Notes: generated by a model not told the origin, from the sequence alone. DNA of 8,865 nt from Candidatus Campylobacter infans (GCA_009827235.1 SPMW01000045.1:1-8865), one strand, 5' to 3'; counted from the stretch's first letter, positions 1 to 7,273 are shown. Translations and numbers: made by a program.

Positions 1-438
1 CTAGGACGGATATTTGATGGGCTTGCTTGCTTGCTTTGTGGGCTAGATGAGATTAGTTTTGATGGGCAAGGGGCGATGAGTTTAGAAGCTCTTTATGATG
101 AAAGCTTAAATATCTGCTATGAGTTTAGCCTAAATGATGAAATAATAAACTTTAAAGGCATTTTTGAAAAAGCTATAAAAGATGAGCCAAAAGTAGTAGC
201 AACTGGATTTATTAACGCAGTAGCAAAGCTAATATTTGATATTTCACAAAATGAATATGTAAAAGATAATGAAATAGGCGTGGTTTTAGGCGGTGGAGTT
301 TTTGCAAATTATGCGCTTTTAAAACGCACGCTTAATTTATTAAATAATGCTGGCATTAGGTATTATTTACCGTGTCAAAACCCAGCAGGCGATGAAGGCT
401 TGGCGCTTGGTCAGCTTTATTATGCGCTAAATATTTAA
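1..438 (+). CDS. hypF: HypF, carbamoyltransferase for hydrogenase maturation (C-terminal part)
   Basis: The reading frame is open from the first base, so the gene starts outside the window; 145 residues remain. HypF uses carbamoyl phosphate and ATP to make the carbamoyl group that becomes the cyanide ligands of [NiFe]-hydrogenases, handing it to HypE in the cytoplasm. The visible part is the end of the Kae1/TobZ-like domain: an early LGRIFDGLACLLCG stretch, then GQGAMSLEAL, the VVLGGGVFANYALL motif (compare LSGGVFQNRLL in other HypF proteins) and NPAGDEGLALGQ near the C-terminus. In most HypF proteins this last motif reads ANDGG; here the Asp is kept but the flanking residues are G and E. An internal ATG at 31 is not a real start, because homologous sequence continues upstream of it. 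The family call is firm; the hyp operon itself is not in view. Confidence 0.9.
   Translation, partial: LGRIFDGLACLLCGLDEISFDGQGAMSLEALYDESLNICYEFSLNDEIINFKGIFEKAIKDEPKVVATGFINAVAKLIFDISQNEYVKDNEIGVVLGGGVFANYALLKRTLNLLNNAGIRYYLPCQNPAGDEGLALGQLYYALNI
21..36 (+). repeat. (GCTT)4 tetranucleotide repeat inside hypF
   Basis: Four perfect back-to-back copies of GCTT lie in the coding frame of hypF and encode the Leu-Ala-Cys-Leu part of the GLACLL segment. Because the unit is not a multiple of three, gain or loss of one unit would shift the frame. Four units is short for a contingency locus, so slippage is only a possibility. Confidence 0.8.
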
Positions 439-445
439 AACTTTA

Positions 446-1018
446 TTATTTTAAAATTCTTGGCAAGGTAATGCCCTCTTGGGATTGGTATTTGCCTTTT
501 TTATCGTTGTAGCTTACCTCACAAGGCTCATCACCTTGAAAAAATAACACCTGAGCGATGCCCTCATTTGCGTAAATTTTAGCTGGCAATGGCGTGGTAT
601 TTGAAATTTCAATAGTAATATGCCCGCAAAATCCTGGCTCAAAAGGCGTTACATTTACGATTATACCGCATCTTGCGTAGGTGCTTTTGCCTAGGCAAAT
701 AGCTAGCACATCGCGTGGCATTTTAAAATATTCTACCGTTCTAGCCAGCGCAAAACTATTTGGTGGAACTATACAAAAGGGCTGTTTTTTATCGCAAATA
801 AAATCTACTACATTTTTTTCATCAAAACTTTTAGGATCTACTACCGTGCCACCGATATTTGTGAAAATTTTAAATTCATTTGCCACTCTTATATCATAGC
901 CGTAGCTGCTTAATCCATAGCTTACTACGCCCTTGCCTATATTATCATTACAAAATGGCTTAATCATCGCATTTTTAAGGCTTTGCTCTTTTATCCATTT
1001 ATCGCTTTTTAATCCCAT
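446..1018 (-). CDS. dcd: dCTP deaminase
   Basis: This 190-residue cytosolic enzyme deaminates dCTP to dUTP, feeding dTMP synthesis through dUTPase. It belongs to the dCTP deaminase/dUTPase trimer family. The active-site block is clear: [12 protein letters not shown] at 110-121 gives Ser112 and Arg116, and HITIEISN at 133-140 gives the catalytic Glu137, matching Ser111, Arg115 and Glu138 of the E. coli enzyme. The N-terminal [18 protein letters not shown] and C-terminal GITLPRILK are typical of the epsilonproteobacterial form. It is a few residues longer than the usual length of about 186, from a small insert around 75-81 (a CDKKQPF segment). The ATG is supported by an AAGGG ribosome site about 5 bases upstream on the minus strand. 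It stands alone, converging on hypF and diverging from accB. Confidence 0.96.
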   Translation of the reverse strand: MGLKSDKWIKEQSLKNAMIKPFCNDNIGKGVVSYGLSSYGYDIRVANEFKIFTNIGGTVVDPKSFDEKNVVDFICDKKQPFCIVPPNSFALARTVEYFKMPRDVLAICLGKSTYARCGIIVNVTPFEPGFCGHITIEISNTTPLPAKIYANEGIAQVLFFQGDEPCEVSYNDKKGKYQSQEGITLPRILK

Positions 1019-1041
1019 TTTGACCCTTTTTTTAAAAAGCG

Positions 1042-1047
1042 ATTGTA
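1042..1047 (-). promoter_or_regulatory. Candidate -10 element for dcd
   Basis: On the minus strand the spacer between dcd and accB reads TTGGCTACAAT about 24 bases before the dcd start codon. TACAAT is a good -10 hexamer and would place the transcription start near 1035, giving a leader of under 20 bases that contains the AAGGG ribosome site. No convincing -35 box is seen, which is usual for Campylobacter sigma-70 promoters. Confidence 0.5.
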
Positions 1048-1086
1048 GCCAAAATACTCAAAATTTACTACAAAAAGACTAAATTG

Positions 1087-1095
1087 TGCTAGAAT
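1087..1095 (+). promoter_or_regulatory. Extended -10 promoter for accBC-trpE
   Basis: TGCTAGAAT fits the extended -10 pattern TGnTAnAAT and lies about 30 bases upstream of the accB ATG, with AT-rich sequence ahead of it and no clear -35 hexamer. The predicted start is near 1101-1103. The ribosome site AAGGAG at 1113-1118 lies 7 bases from the ATG and is the best in the window. Confidence 0.6.
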
Positions 1096-1125
1096 TAGCC
1101 ATTTTAATTTATAAGGAGACCTTCT

Positions 1126-1578
1126 ATGACACACGATGAAATCAAAGATTTAATGAACTTTTTTGATGAAAAAAAGAGTATAAATAAAATAAAAATTAAA
1201 AATAAAGATTTTGAAATAGAAATAAAAAAAGCCGGAGCCGATGAGCCAGCTGTGGATATGATACCAGCTAGTGCGTGTCCTACTTTACCTTCTGTTAATG
1301 TAAATTTAGTAAATGAACAAAACACAGCCAGAAAAGGCAATGATACAATAAACTCACCTATGGTCGGCACATTTTATAAAGCTCCAAGCCCTGGTGCTAG
1401 CCCATTTGCTAGCGTAGGCCAAAGCATTAGAAAAGGCGAATGCGTAGGCATTATCGAGGCTATGAAGATAATGAATGAAATAGAAGCAGAGTTTGATTGT
1501 CGCATCGTAAAAATGCTAGTTGAAGATGGTCAGCCAGTAGAATATGGCATGGCATTATACGAAGTGGAAAAATTATAA
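1126..1578 (+). CDS. accB: Biotin carboxyl carrier protein of acetyl-CoA carboxylase
   Basis: This 150-residue protein carries the biotin that shuttles CO2 between biotin carboxylase and carboxyltransferase in acetyl-CoA carboxylase, the first committed step of fatty-acid synthesis. Layout: an N-terminal acidic/lysine-rich helical segment (about 1-38), a flexible Ala/Pro-containing linker (about 39-73), and a C-terminal biotinyl domain (about 75-150). The biotin site EAMKIMNEIEAE places the modified lysine at Lys114. INSPMVGTFYKAPSPGASPF at 76-95 includes the usual thumb-containing stretch of the AccB domain. Length is within the family range. The start is fixed by AAGGAG 7 bases upstream. 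The stop overlaps the accC start (TAATG), so the carrier and the carboxylase are probably translationally coupled. Confidence 0.97.
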   Translation: MTHDEIKDLMNFFDEKKSINKIKIKNKDFEIEIKKAGADEPAVDMIPASACPTLPSVNVNLVNEQNTARKGNDTINSPMVGTFYKAPSPGASPFASVGQSIRKGECVGIIEAMKIMNEIEAEFDCRIVKMLVEDGQPVEYGMALYEVEKL

Positions 1579-2915
1579 TGAAAGAAATTAAAAGAATACT
1601 AATAGCAAACCGCGGAGAAATAGCCTTGCGTGCTTTGCGCACTATACAAGAAATGGGTAAAGAAGCGATTGTGGTTCATTCTACTGCTGATGCTGATGCT
1701 TTGTATGTGCGCTATGCTGATGCTAGTATTTGTATAGGCGAGGCTAGAAGTAGTGATAGTTACTTAAATATCCCAGCCATCATTACAGCTTGTGAGGTTT
1801 CGCAAGCTGATGCGATTTTTCCAGGCTATGGCTTTTTAAGTGAAAATCAAAATTTTGTAGAAATTTGTGCTAAACACGATATAAAATTTATTGGCCCAAG
1901 CGTTCAAGCAATGGCTTTAATGAGCGATAAAAGCAAGGCAAAGCAAATGATGATGAGAGCTGGGATTCCAGTTGTCCCAGGTAGCGATGGAGAAGTGCCA
2001 GATGCGGATTTTGCTAAAAATTTAGCCGAAAAAATCGGCTATCCTGTGATAATCAAAGCCGCAGCAGGTGGTGGCGGGCGCGGTATGCGTATGGTTGAGA
2101 GTCAAAAGGATATTGAAAAGCTTTTTTGGTCAGCACAAAGCGAGGCTATGAGTGCTTTTGGCGATGGCACGATGTATATGGAAAAATACATAATAAACCC
2201 GCGCCACATAGAAGTGCAAATTTTAGGCGATGAATATGGCAATGTCGTTCATATCGGTGAGAGAGATTGCTCTATGCAACGCCGCCATCAAAAGCTAATC
2301 GAAGAAAGCCCTGCTATTATTTTAGACGAGCAAACAAGAGAAGAATTGCTAAATACCGCCGTTCGCGCAGCCAAGGCCATAGGTTATACAGGTGCTGGGA
2401 CTTTTGAGTTTTTATATGATAGCAAGGATAAGAAATTTTATTTTATAGAGATGAATACGCGCTTACAAGTAGAACACACAATAAGCGAAATGCGCTCAAG
2501 ACTTGATTTAGTAGAATGGATGATACGCATAGCCCAAGGCGAAAAACTAATGGATCAAAGCCAAATTACTTTTAGCGGACACGCCATAGAATGCCGCATA
2601 ACAGCCGAAGACCCAAAAAGCTTTGCTCCAAATCCTGGCAAAATCACAAAATATGTAGCACCTGGCGGGCTTAATGTGCGTATGGATAGCCATGTTTATG
2701 AAGGTTATAGCGTTCCGCCATTTTATGATAGTATGATAGGCAAGCTAATCGTGCACGCAAGCGATCGCCAAAAGGCCATAACAAAAATGAAAGTGGCTCT
2801 AAGCGAATTAATCGTAAATGGTATAAAAACCACAAAAGATTTTCACTTAAATATGATGAAAAACCCTGATTTTATCAGTAATAGTTTTGATACAAACTAC
2901 CTAAGCAAGCATTGA
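1578..2915 (+). CDS. accC: Biotin carboxylase subunit of acetyl-CoA carboxylase
   Basis: This 445-residue ATP-grasp enzyme carboxylates the biotin on AccB using ATP and bicarbonate. The N-terminal domain opens with ILIANRGEIALRALRTI, followed by FPGYGFLSEN (81-90). The ATP-grasp part has IIKAAAGGGGRGMRMV (Lys160), NPRHIEVQ (His210), QRRHQKLIEESPA (Lys239) and FIEMNTRLQVEH, giving Glu291, Asn293 and Arg295; ECRITAEDP contributes Arg340. These correspond to the known ATP, biotin and bicarbonate residues of E. coli AccC, so the enzyme should be active. Length is normal. One oddity: the segment after RLQVEH reads SEMRSRLDLV, where nearly all homologues have a Gly (as in TEMITGVDL), so residue 308 is Arg. 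The start overlaps the accB stop by one base. Confidence 0.97.
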   Translation: MKEIKRILIANRGEIALRALRTIQEMGKEAIVVHSTADADALYVRYADASICIGEARSSDSYLNIPAIITACEVSQADAIFPGYGFLSENQNFVEICAKHDIKFIGPSVQAMALMSDKSKAKQMMMRAGIPVVPGSDGEVPDADFAKNLAEKIGYPVIIKAAAGGGGRGMRMVESQKDIEKLFWSAQSEAMSAFGDGTMYMEKYIINPRHIEVQILGDEYGNVVHIGERDCSMQRRHQKLIEESPAIILDEQTREELLNTAVRAAKAIGYTGAGTFEFLYDSKDKKFYFIEMNTRLQVEHTISEMRSRLDLVEWMIRIAQGEKLMDQSQITFSGHAIECRITAEDPKSFAPNPGKITKYVAPGGLNVRMDSHVYEGYSVPPFYDSMIGKLIVHASDRQKAITKMKVALSELIVNGIKTTKDFHLNMMKNPDFISNSFDTNYLSKH

Positions 2916-2939
2916 ATTAGCCACTGAAAAGAGCCGATT

Positions 2940-4223
2940 ATGCTATTAGCACAGCCTTTATTTTACTTTAAGCATTTACTTAAAATTTGGCCTAATTCAT
3001 ATCTTGCCGAAGATGGCGAGCAAATCATCATCGGCATTGATTGTGCTTATTTGAGTGGCGATGATTTAAATGAGCTTAAAGCTAAATTAAATGAAAGCGC
3101 AAAGGAATTTAATCAAAGCGATGATTTAAAATTTGCGTGGTTTGCTGGGCTTTTTGGTTTGCTTAGTTATGAAGCTGTTTATAAGTTTGAAAAACTTGGC
3201 GATAAAAAACCAGCACTTTATAAAATGCCTGTGTATTGCTACGCAAAGGCTAGCGCGTATTTGTATTATGATAAACATAGCAAAATTTATGAATGCTTAG
3301 GCGATCAAAAATATTTTAAAGATCTTCAAAACTTACAAAATCTAAAAATAAATGAGCAAGATAGTATATTTTGTGAAATTTTAAGTGATTTAGACGCTCA
3401 AAAACAGCATTTTAAAAGCATAATTGAAGAAGCCAAAGAATATATCAAAAGCGGTGATATTTTTCAAGTCGTGCTAAGCAAGACCTTGCATTTGTATTCA
3501 AACCTTGATCCGCTAGTATTTTATGAATGCTTAAAAAATCAAAATCCTAGTCATTATATGTATTATTATCCTACGCCTTTTGGCGTTGTTGCTGGTTCTA
3601 GCCCTGAGCTAGTGATGAAAATAAAAGGTGATGAAATTTTCGTATCGCCCATTGCTGGCACAAGAGCGCGCGGAATAGATGCTAATGATGATGAACGCCT
3701 AGCACAAGATCTTTTAAACGATGAAAAAGAGCTAGCCGAGCATAAAATGCTAGTGGATTTGGCGCGTAATGATGTGGGTAAATTTGCTGTAGCTGGGAGC
3801 GTGAGGGTTAAGGATTTAATGCATATAGAGCGTTTTGAGAGCGTGATGCACATAGTTAGCGATGTTTATGCCAAAAAAGATAAAAAATTTGACAATTTTG
3901 ATGTGCTTAGCGTGGTTTTTCCAGCTGGCACGCTTAGTGGTAGCCCAAAAATCCGCGCTATGCAAATCATAAACGAGCTAGAAACGCATGCTCGCGGCAT
4001 TTATGGCGGGGGCATTGGATTTTGGCATTTTAATGGCGATATGCAAATGGCGATTTTAATCCGCTCGGCCATGTTTAAAGCGCGCGAAAATGCTTATGAT
4101 GTTTATATTGGTGCTGGCGCTGGGATAGTTTATGATAGCGATGCAAACGCCGAATACATTGAAATTTGTAATAAAAGAAAATCTTGCCAAAAGATTTTTA
4201 CTCAATTTGTTAAAAATAAATAA
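2940..4223 (+). CDS. trpE: Anthranilate synthase component I
   Basis: This 427-residue chorismate-binding enzyme should turn chorismate plus ammonia (from a TrpG partner) into anthranilate, the first step of tryptophan synthesis. Motifs: NPSHYMYYY (202-210), SPELVMK, SPIAGTRARG (236-245), VDLARNDVG (272-280), FESVMHIVSDV with His304, FPAGTLSGSPKIRAM (327-341) and GAGAGIVYDSD (391-401). The Ala in PIAGT and the PAGT-SG-PK block point to TrpE; aminodeoxychorismate synthase PabB normally has Lys in PIKGT. It is shorter than the E. coli protein (520 residues). The N-terminal feedback motif LLES is not recognisable; the matching place seems to read YLAED (21-25). It starts 24 bases after accC with a weak AAAAGAG ribosome site, and no trpG, trpD or trpC lies nearby, so its partner must be encoded elsewhere. 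A different chorismate-using enzyme is the main alternative. Confidence 0.88.
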   Translation: MLLAQPLFYFKHLLKIWPNSYLAEDGEQIIIGIDCAYLSGDDLNELKAKLNESAKEFNQSDDLKFAWFAGLFGLLSYEAVYKFEKLGDKKPALYKMPVYCYAKASAYLYYDKHSKIYECLGDQKYFKDLQNLQNLKINEQDSIFCEILSDLDAQKQHFKSIIEEAKEYIKSGDIFQVVLSKTLHLYSNLDPLVFYECLKNQNPSHYMYYYPTPFGVVAGSSPELVMKIKGDEIFVSPIAGTRARGIDANDDERLAQDLLNDEKELAEHKMLVDLARNDVGKFAVAGSVRVKDLMHIERFESVMHIVSDVYAKKDKKFDNFDVLSVVFPAGTLSGSPKIRAMQIINELETHARGIYGGGIGFWHFNGDMQMAILIRSAMFKARENAYDVYIGAGAGIVYDSDANAEYIEICNKRKSCQKIFTQFVKNK

Positions 4224-4284
4224 TTTATTTACGCGCTTATAAATGCTAATTGTGGCGCAAATTTTAAAATTTTAAAGAATAAAA

Positions 4285-4890
4285 ATGAAAAAAATCCTTT
4301 TGATTTTTTTGGTAATTTTTGGCGCAATTTTTTTGTATTCTAAAAAAGACAGGCAAAGCACTTGTGATTTAAAAGGCCAAAATATTTTAATTTTAGGCGA
4401 TAGCATAGCAAATAACTATGGGCTTGATACAAAGGATAATTTTGGCTATAAAATAGCTACTGCCTTAAATAAAAAAGCAATAATTAAGGGCGTAAATGGG
4501 CTAACAAGCACTGGGCTTTTAGCGCGCTTAGATGATGATTTTAGCGGTATTAGCGATATTGGCGCGGTGTTAATTTCAATAGGCGGTAATGACATCTTGC
4601 GCCAAGTAAATGCTAGCACAAGCAAGCAAAACATTGAAAAAATCGCAAATTTTGCTAGAACAAAAAGCTCTTGTGTTGTTTTTTTGGGCGTGCCAGATAG
4701 TGCTATTAGCGCTTTTAGCGGGGCGGTGGCTAGCTTTTACAAAGATCTAGCGAACTTACAAAATGTGCTAATTGATGATAAATCAATGCCGCAAATTTTA
4801 AAAGATAGAGCTTTGCTGCTTGATCGCATTCATCCAAACGAGCAAGGCCACGAGCTAATCGCTAAAAATATACTCTCTTTATTTAATTGA
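4285..4890 (+). CDS. Membrane-anchored SGNH/GDSL-family esterase (TesA-like)
   Basis: This 201-residue protein has all four SGNH hydrolase blocks. Block I is ILILGDSIANNYGL with nucleophile Ser40; block II is GVNGLTSTGLLARL with oxyanion Gly72; block III is ISIGGND with Asn102; block V is LLDRIHPNEQGHELIA with Asp180 and His183. The layout matches TesA-type thioesterase/arylesterases. The N-terminus (MKK, then a hydrophobic run at about 4-18, then SKKDR) is a signal anchor or signal peptide, so the enzyme should face the periplasm. Cys27 is not in a lipobox. The substrate cannot be told: lipid esters, thioesters and acetyl groups on glycans are all used in this family. It follows trpE after a 61-base AT-rich gap with only a poor ribosome site (AAAG), so it may be read from the accB promoter or from its own weak one. 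Confidence 0.85.
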   Translation: MKKILLIFLVIFGAIFLYSKKDRQSTCDLKGQNILILGDSIANNYGLDTKDNFGYKIATALNKKAIIKGVNGLTSTGLLARLDDDFSGISDIGAVLISIGGNDILRQVNASTSKQNIEKIANFARTKSSCVVFLGVPDSAISAFSGAVASFYKDLANLQNVLIDDKSMPQILKDRALLLDRIHPNEQGHELIAKNILSLFN

Positions 4891-4928
4891 TGTATTTGGC
4901 GCAAAAAAAGCCATAAAAATAAGTTTTG

Positions 4929-4937
4929 TGCTATAAT
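4929..4937 (+). promoter_or_regulatory. Extended -10 promoter for hemN operon, with long leader
   Basis: TGCTATAAT is a perfect extended -10 in the 180-base spacer after the esterase gene. No -35 hexamer is apparent. Transcription starting near 4944 would give a leader of about 127 bases before hemN, made of AT-rich sequence with the 14-base palindrome AAATTTTAAAATTT (5000-5013) and a near-repeat TTAAAATTTGC downstream of it. No known riboswitch was recognised in the leader, and no clear FNR- or Fur-type box was found. Confidence 0.6.
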
Positions 4938-5070
4938 TTTTTTGTGCTTATGATGAAATTTTAAATAAAACTATTTGATTTTATTTTTTAAACGGGTTGA
5001 AATTTTAAAATTTTGCTGGTTAAAATTTGCTAGTTAGCTAAATTAGAGCGCGCTTGATATTTAAGGATTT

Positions 5071-6432
5071 ATGATGATTGATTTTAATAAATTTGTTAAA
5101 TTTTCCAAACCAGGTCCTCGCTACACGAGCTATCCTACGGCTTTGGAGTTTAGTGATACTTTTAGCTATGATGAATACACAAGCAGGCTAAAAAACGGCA
5201 CAAAACCGCTTTCTTTGTATTTTCATTTGCCTTTTTGTCGCTCTGCTTGTTATTTTTGTGGCTGTAATGTTACTTATACAACAAACGAGCAAAAAATGGC
5301 GCGCTATTTGGATTATTTAGAGCGTGAGCTGGATTTATTGAGCCAAATTTTAAATACAAAACGCGAAGTGGTTCAAATGCATTTTGGCGGCGGCACGCCT
5401 ACTTATTATAATGCTAAGAGCTTAGAGCGCGTATTTAAGGCCATTAGAGCAAGGTTTAGTAATTTTGCAAAAGACGCTGAGATTAGCTGTGAGATCGATC
5501 CTAGATTTTTTAATAAAGAACAAATGAGCGTGTTTAGAGCCAATGGCTTAAATCGCATAAGTTTTGGCGTCCAAGATTTTGACGAAAAAGTTCAGCGCGA
5601 AATTCACAGAATCCAGCCATTTGAAATCACGCAAAACGCCGTCCAAATCGCGCGCGATGGCGGTATAAAAAGCATAAACACGGATTTAATCTATGGCTTG
5701 CCTTATCAAAGCCCAAAATCTTTTGCAAATACGCTTAAAACAGCACTTAGCCTAAGTCCTGATCGTTTTGCGATTTTTAATTATGCGCATGTGCCGTGGC
5801 TTAAAAAATCTATGCGAAAATTTGATGAAAGCACCTTGCCAAATCCTGCTAGCAAGCTTGAAATTTTAAAATACACTATGGAATTTTTGCCAAATAATGG
5901 CTATAAAATGATAGGTATGGATCACTACGCGCGCCCTGATGATGAGCTTTTTGGCGCGCTTAAAAACGGCACTTTACATAGAAATTTTCAAGGATACACC
6001 ACAAAAGGTGGCGCGGATTTAATAGGCATAGGATTAACCAGCATAGGCGAGGGCGATGATTATTACGCTCAAAATTTTAAAGATTTGCCAAGCTATGAAA
6101 ATGCCATAGATTCAGGGCGTCTGCCTAATGCCAAGGGCGTGCTTTTAAGTGCTGAGGATAGATTAAGAAAGGCTGTGATAATGAGCTTGATGGCAAATTT
6201 TAGCCTTGATATAAATGCCATAGAAAATGCTTTTAATGTGGATTTTTTCAGGCATTTTAGCGCGGAGTTAGAGTTGCTTAAAATTAATTTTGGCGAGTTT
6301 GTAGAGCTTAGCGGGGACAAAATCAGCGTAAATGAAACCGGCATTTTGCTAATCCGCAATATCGCAATGTGTTTTGATGAATATATGGTGCGCCACAGCA
6401 ATAACGCTCAAAGCTTTTCAAAAACTTTATAA
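5071..6432 (+). CDS. hemN: Oxygen-independent coproporphyrinogen III dehydrogenase
   Basis: This 453-residue cytosolic radical-SAM enzyme decarboxylates two propionates of coproporphyrinogen III to give protoporphyrinogen IX without oxygen. The N-terminal PGPRYTSYPTA (14-24) is the HemN trip-wire region. The [4Fe-4S] motif is CRSACYFCGC, with Cys56, Cys60 and Cys63 plus the extra HemN Cys65; Tyr50 precedes it as in E. coli. Further marks are HFGGGTPTYY (104-113), EIDPRFF with Glu141, ISFGVQDF, GMDHYARPDDEL (283-293) and HRNFQGYTTKGG (303-314). These and the HemN-type C-terminal domain (IRNIAMCFDEY) separate it from HemW. Two adjacent ATGs occur (5071 and 5074); AAGGA at 5063-5067 sits 6 bases from the second, so 5074 may be the true start. 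It leads an operon with the FAH-like gene and proC. Confidence 0.96.
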   Translation: MMIDFNKFVKFSKPGPRYTSYPTALEFSDTFSYDEYTSRLKNGTKPLSLYFHLPFCRSACYFCGCNVTYTTNEQKMARYLDYLERELDLLSQILNTKREVVQMHFGGGTPTYYNAKSLERVFKAIRARFSNFAKDAEISCEIDPRFFNKEQMSVFRANGLNRISFGVQDFDEKVQREIHRIQPFEITQNAVQIARDGGIKSINTDLIYGLPYQSPKSFANTLKTALSLSPDRFAIFNYAHVPWLKKSMRKFDESTLPNPASKLEILKYTMEFLPNNGYKMIGMDHYARPDDELFGALKNGTLHRNFQGYTTKGGADLIGIGLTSIGEGDDYYAQNFKDLPSYENAIDSGRLPNAKGVLLSAEDRLRKAVIMSLMANFSLDINAIENAFNVDFFRHFSAELELLKINFGEFVELSGDKISVNETGILLIRNIAMCFDEYMVRHSNNAQSFSKTL

Positions 6433-6445
6433 TTTAAGGATAAAA

Positions 6446-7273
6446 ATGAAAAATTTACTTGGTTTTGGCGTGGTTGGTAATTTTGCCGGGCATTTAGAAC
6501 AAGCTGGCGAGGCTAGCGATTTTGCCAATTTAGAGCGCGAAATAAACGCGCCTAAGGGGATTTTTGCTTATTATGTGCCAGATCTTAATAAGGCGAAAAA
6601 TACATTTTTAAATAGATTTTGCGTGGATAATAAAATTTTATTAATCCCAAAAGGCCAAAAAGTCCAAGCAGAAGCAGAAATTGCCCTGCGTTTTAGCTTG
6701 GATTATAGCGATGGCAAAATCGCGCATTTAATCCCGCTTACTTTTATGGCCTTTAATGATGCTAGCCTAAGAGAAATCACAACTCCAAAACTCTCACAAA
6801 AAAAGAATTTTTCACAAGCTTGTAAGGGCGCAGGCAACGAAATAGCAATAAATAGCTTTAAAAATGGCGGGATTTGCGATGATTTTAGCTTGTGTAGCTT
6901 TTTAGAGCGCGATGGTGAAATTTTAGAATATGGCGAGTGCGCTAGGCTTTGTAGCTATGGATATTTTTACGAAAAACTACTATCTTGGCTAAAAGATACG
7001 CTAAATTTTCAGCGCGATGAGGGCGTGCTAGAAAATTTAAGCGAGTTTTTTGCTTTGGCAAATTACCCTAAACAAATAATAATTACTCTTGGGGCTACAA
7101 AATACGCACCAAATATGGAAAAAGCGTATTTACAAGCAGGCGATGAATTAAGCATAATAACCTTCAACCATACAAAATTTTCACACTCTCAAATAAAAAT
7201 TTTACTAAAAGAAAACAAAATTACTCCAAATGATGATATATCAATACTAAAACAAAGGGTAAAAGAATTATGA
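6446..7273 (+). CDS. DUF5718-like protein, probable fumarylacetoacetate-hydrolase fold
   Basis: This 275-residue protein matches my memory of an uncharacterised Campylobacter/Helicobacter family (DUF5718; C. jejuni has such a gene next to hemN). By eye it follows the FAH superfamily in order: VVGNFAGHLEQAGE at 9-22 (compare GRNYADHAAE), PKGIFAYYVP at 36-45, VQAEAEIALRF at 73-83 with Glu76 and Glu78 (the E-x-E metal ligands), FMAFNDASLRE at 100-110 with Asp105 (third ligand), KNFSQACKGAGNEIAI at 120-135 (compare KSFTASCPVSAFV), an ERDGEILEYGE strand pair (154-164) and IIITLGATKYAP...LQAGDEL at 211-235 (compare IILTGTPKG...AGDEV). FAH proteins cleave C-C bonds, decarboxylate or isomerise small oxo-acids; the substrate here is unknown. 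ATG 6446 is chosen because AAGGA (6436-6440) precedes it; an upstream in-frame ATG at 6374 lies inside hemN. No signal peptide or membrane segment is seen. Confidence 0.85.
   Translation: MKNLLGFGVVGNFAGHLEQAGEASDFANLEREINAPKGIFAYYVPDLNKAKNTFLNRFCVDNKILLIPKGQKVQAEAEIALRFSLDYSDGKIAHLIPLTFMAFNDASLREITTPKLSQKKNFSQACKGAGNEIAINSFKNGGICDDFSLCSFLERDGEILEYGECARLCSYGYFYEKLLSWLKDTLNFQRDEGVLENLSEFFALANYPKQIIITLGATKYAPNMEKAYLQAGDELSIITFNHTKFSHSQIKILLKENKITPNDDISILKQRVKEL

Noticed and set aside
3566..3853. Minus-strand open frame within trpE
   Set aside because: It lies entirely antisense to well-conserved TrpE motifs and has no family resemblance of its own.
4897..4913. TGGCGCAAAAAAAGCC as a terminator hairpin after the esterase gene
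   Set aside because: Only a three-base GGC/GCC stem can form and no U-tract follows directly.
5000..5013. Palindrome AAATTTTAAAATTT, also present at 4259-4272 upstream of the esterase gene
   Set aside because: The same kind of AT palindrome recurs through this genome's coding and non-coding DNA, so it is probably compositional and not an operator.
6374..6445. A longer version of the FAH-like gene starting at 6374
   Set aside because: The extra 24 codons overlap hemN in another frame, and the ATG at 6446 has an AAGGA ribosome site and begins directly at the conserved MKNLLGFGVVGNF segment.
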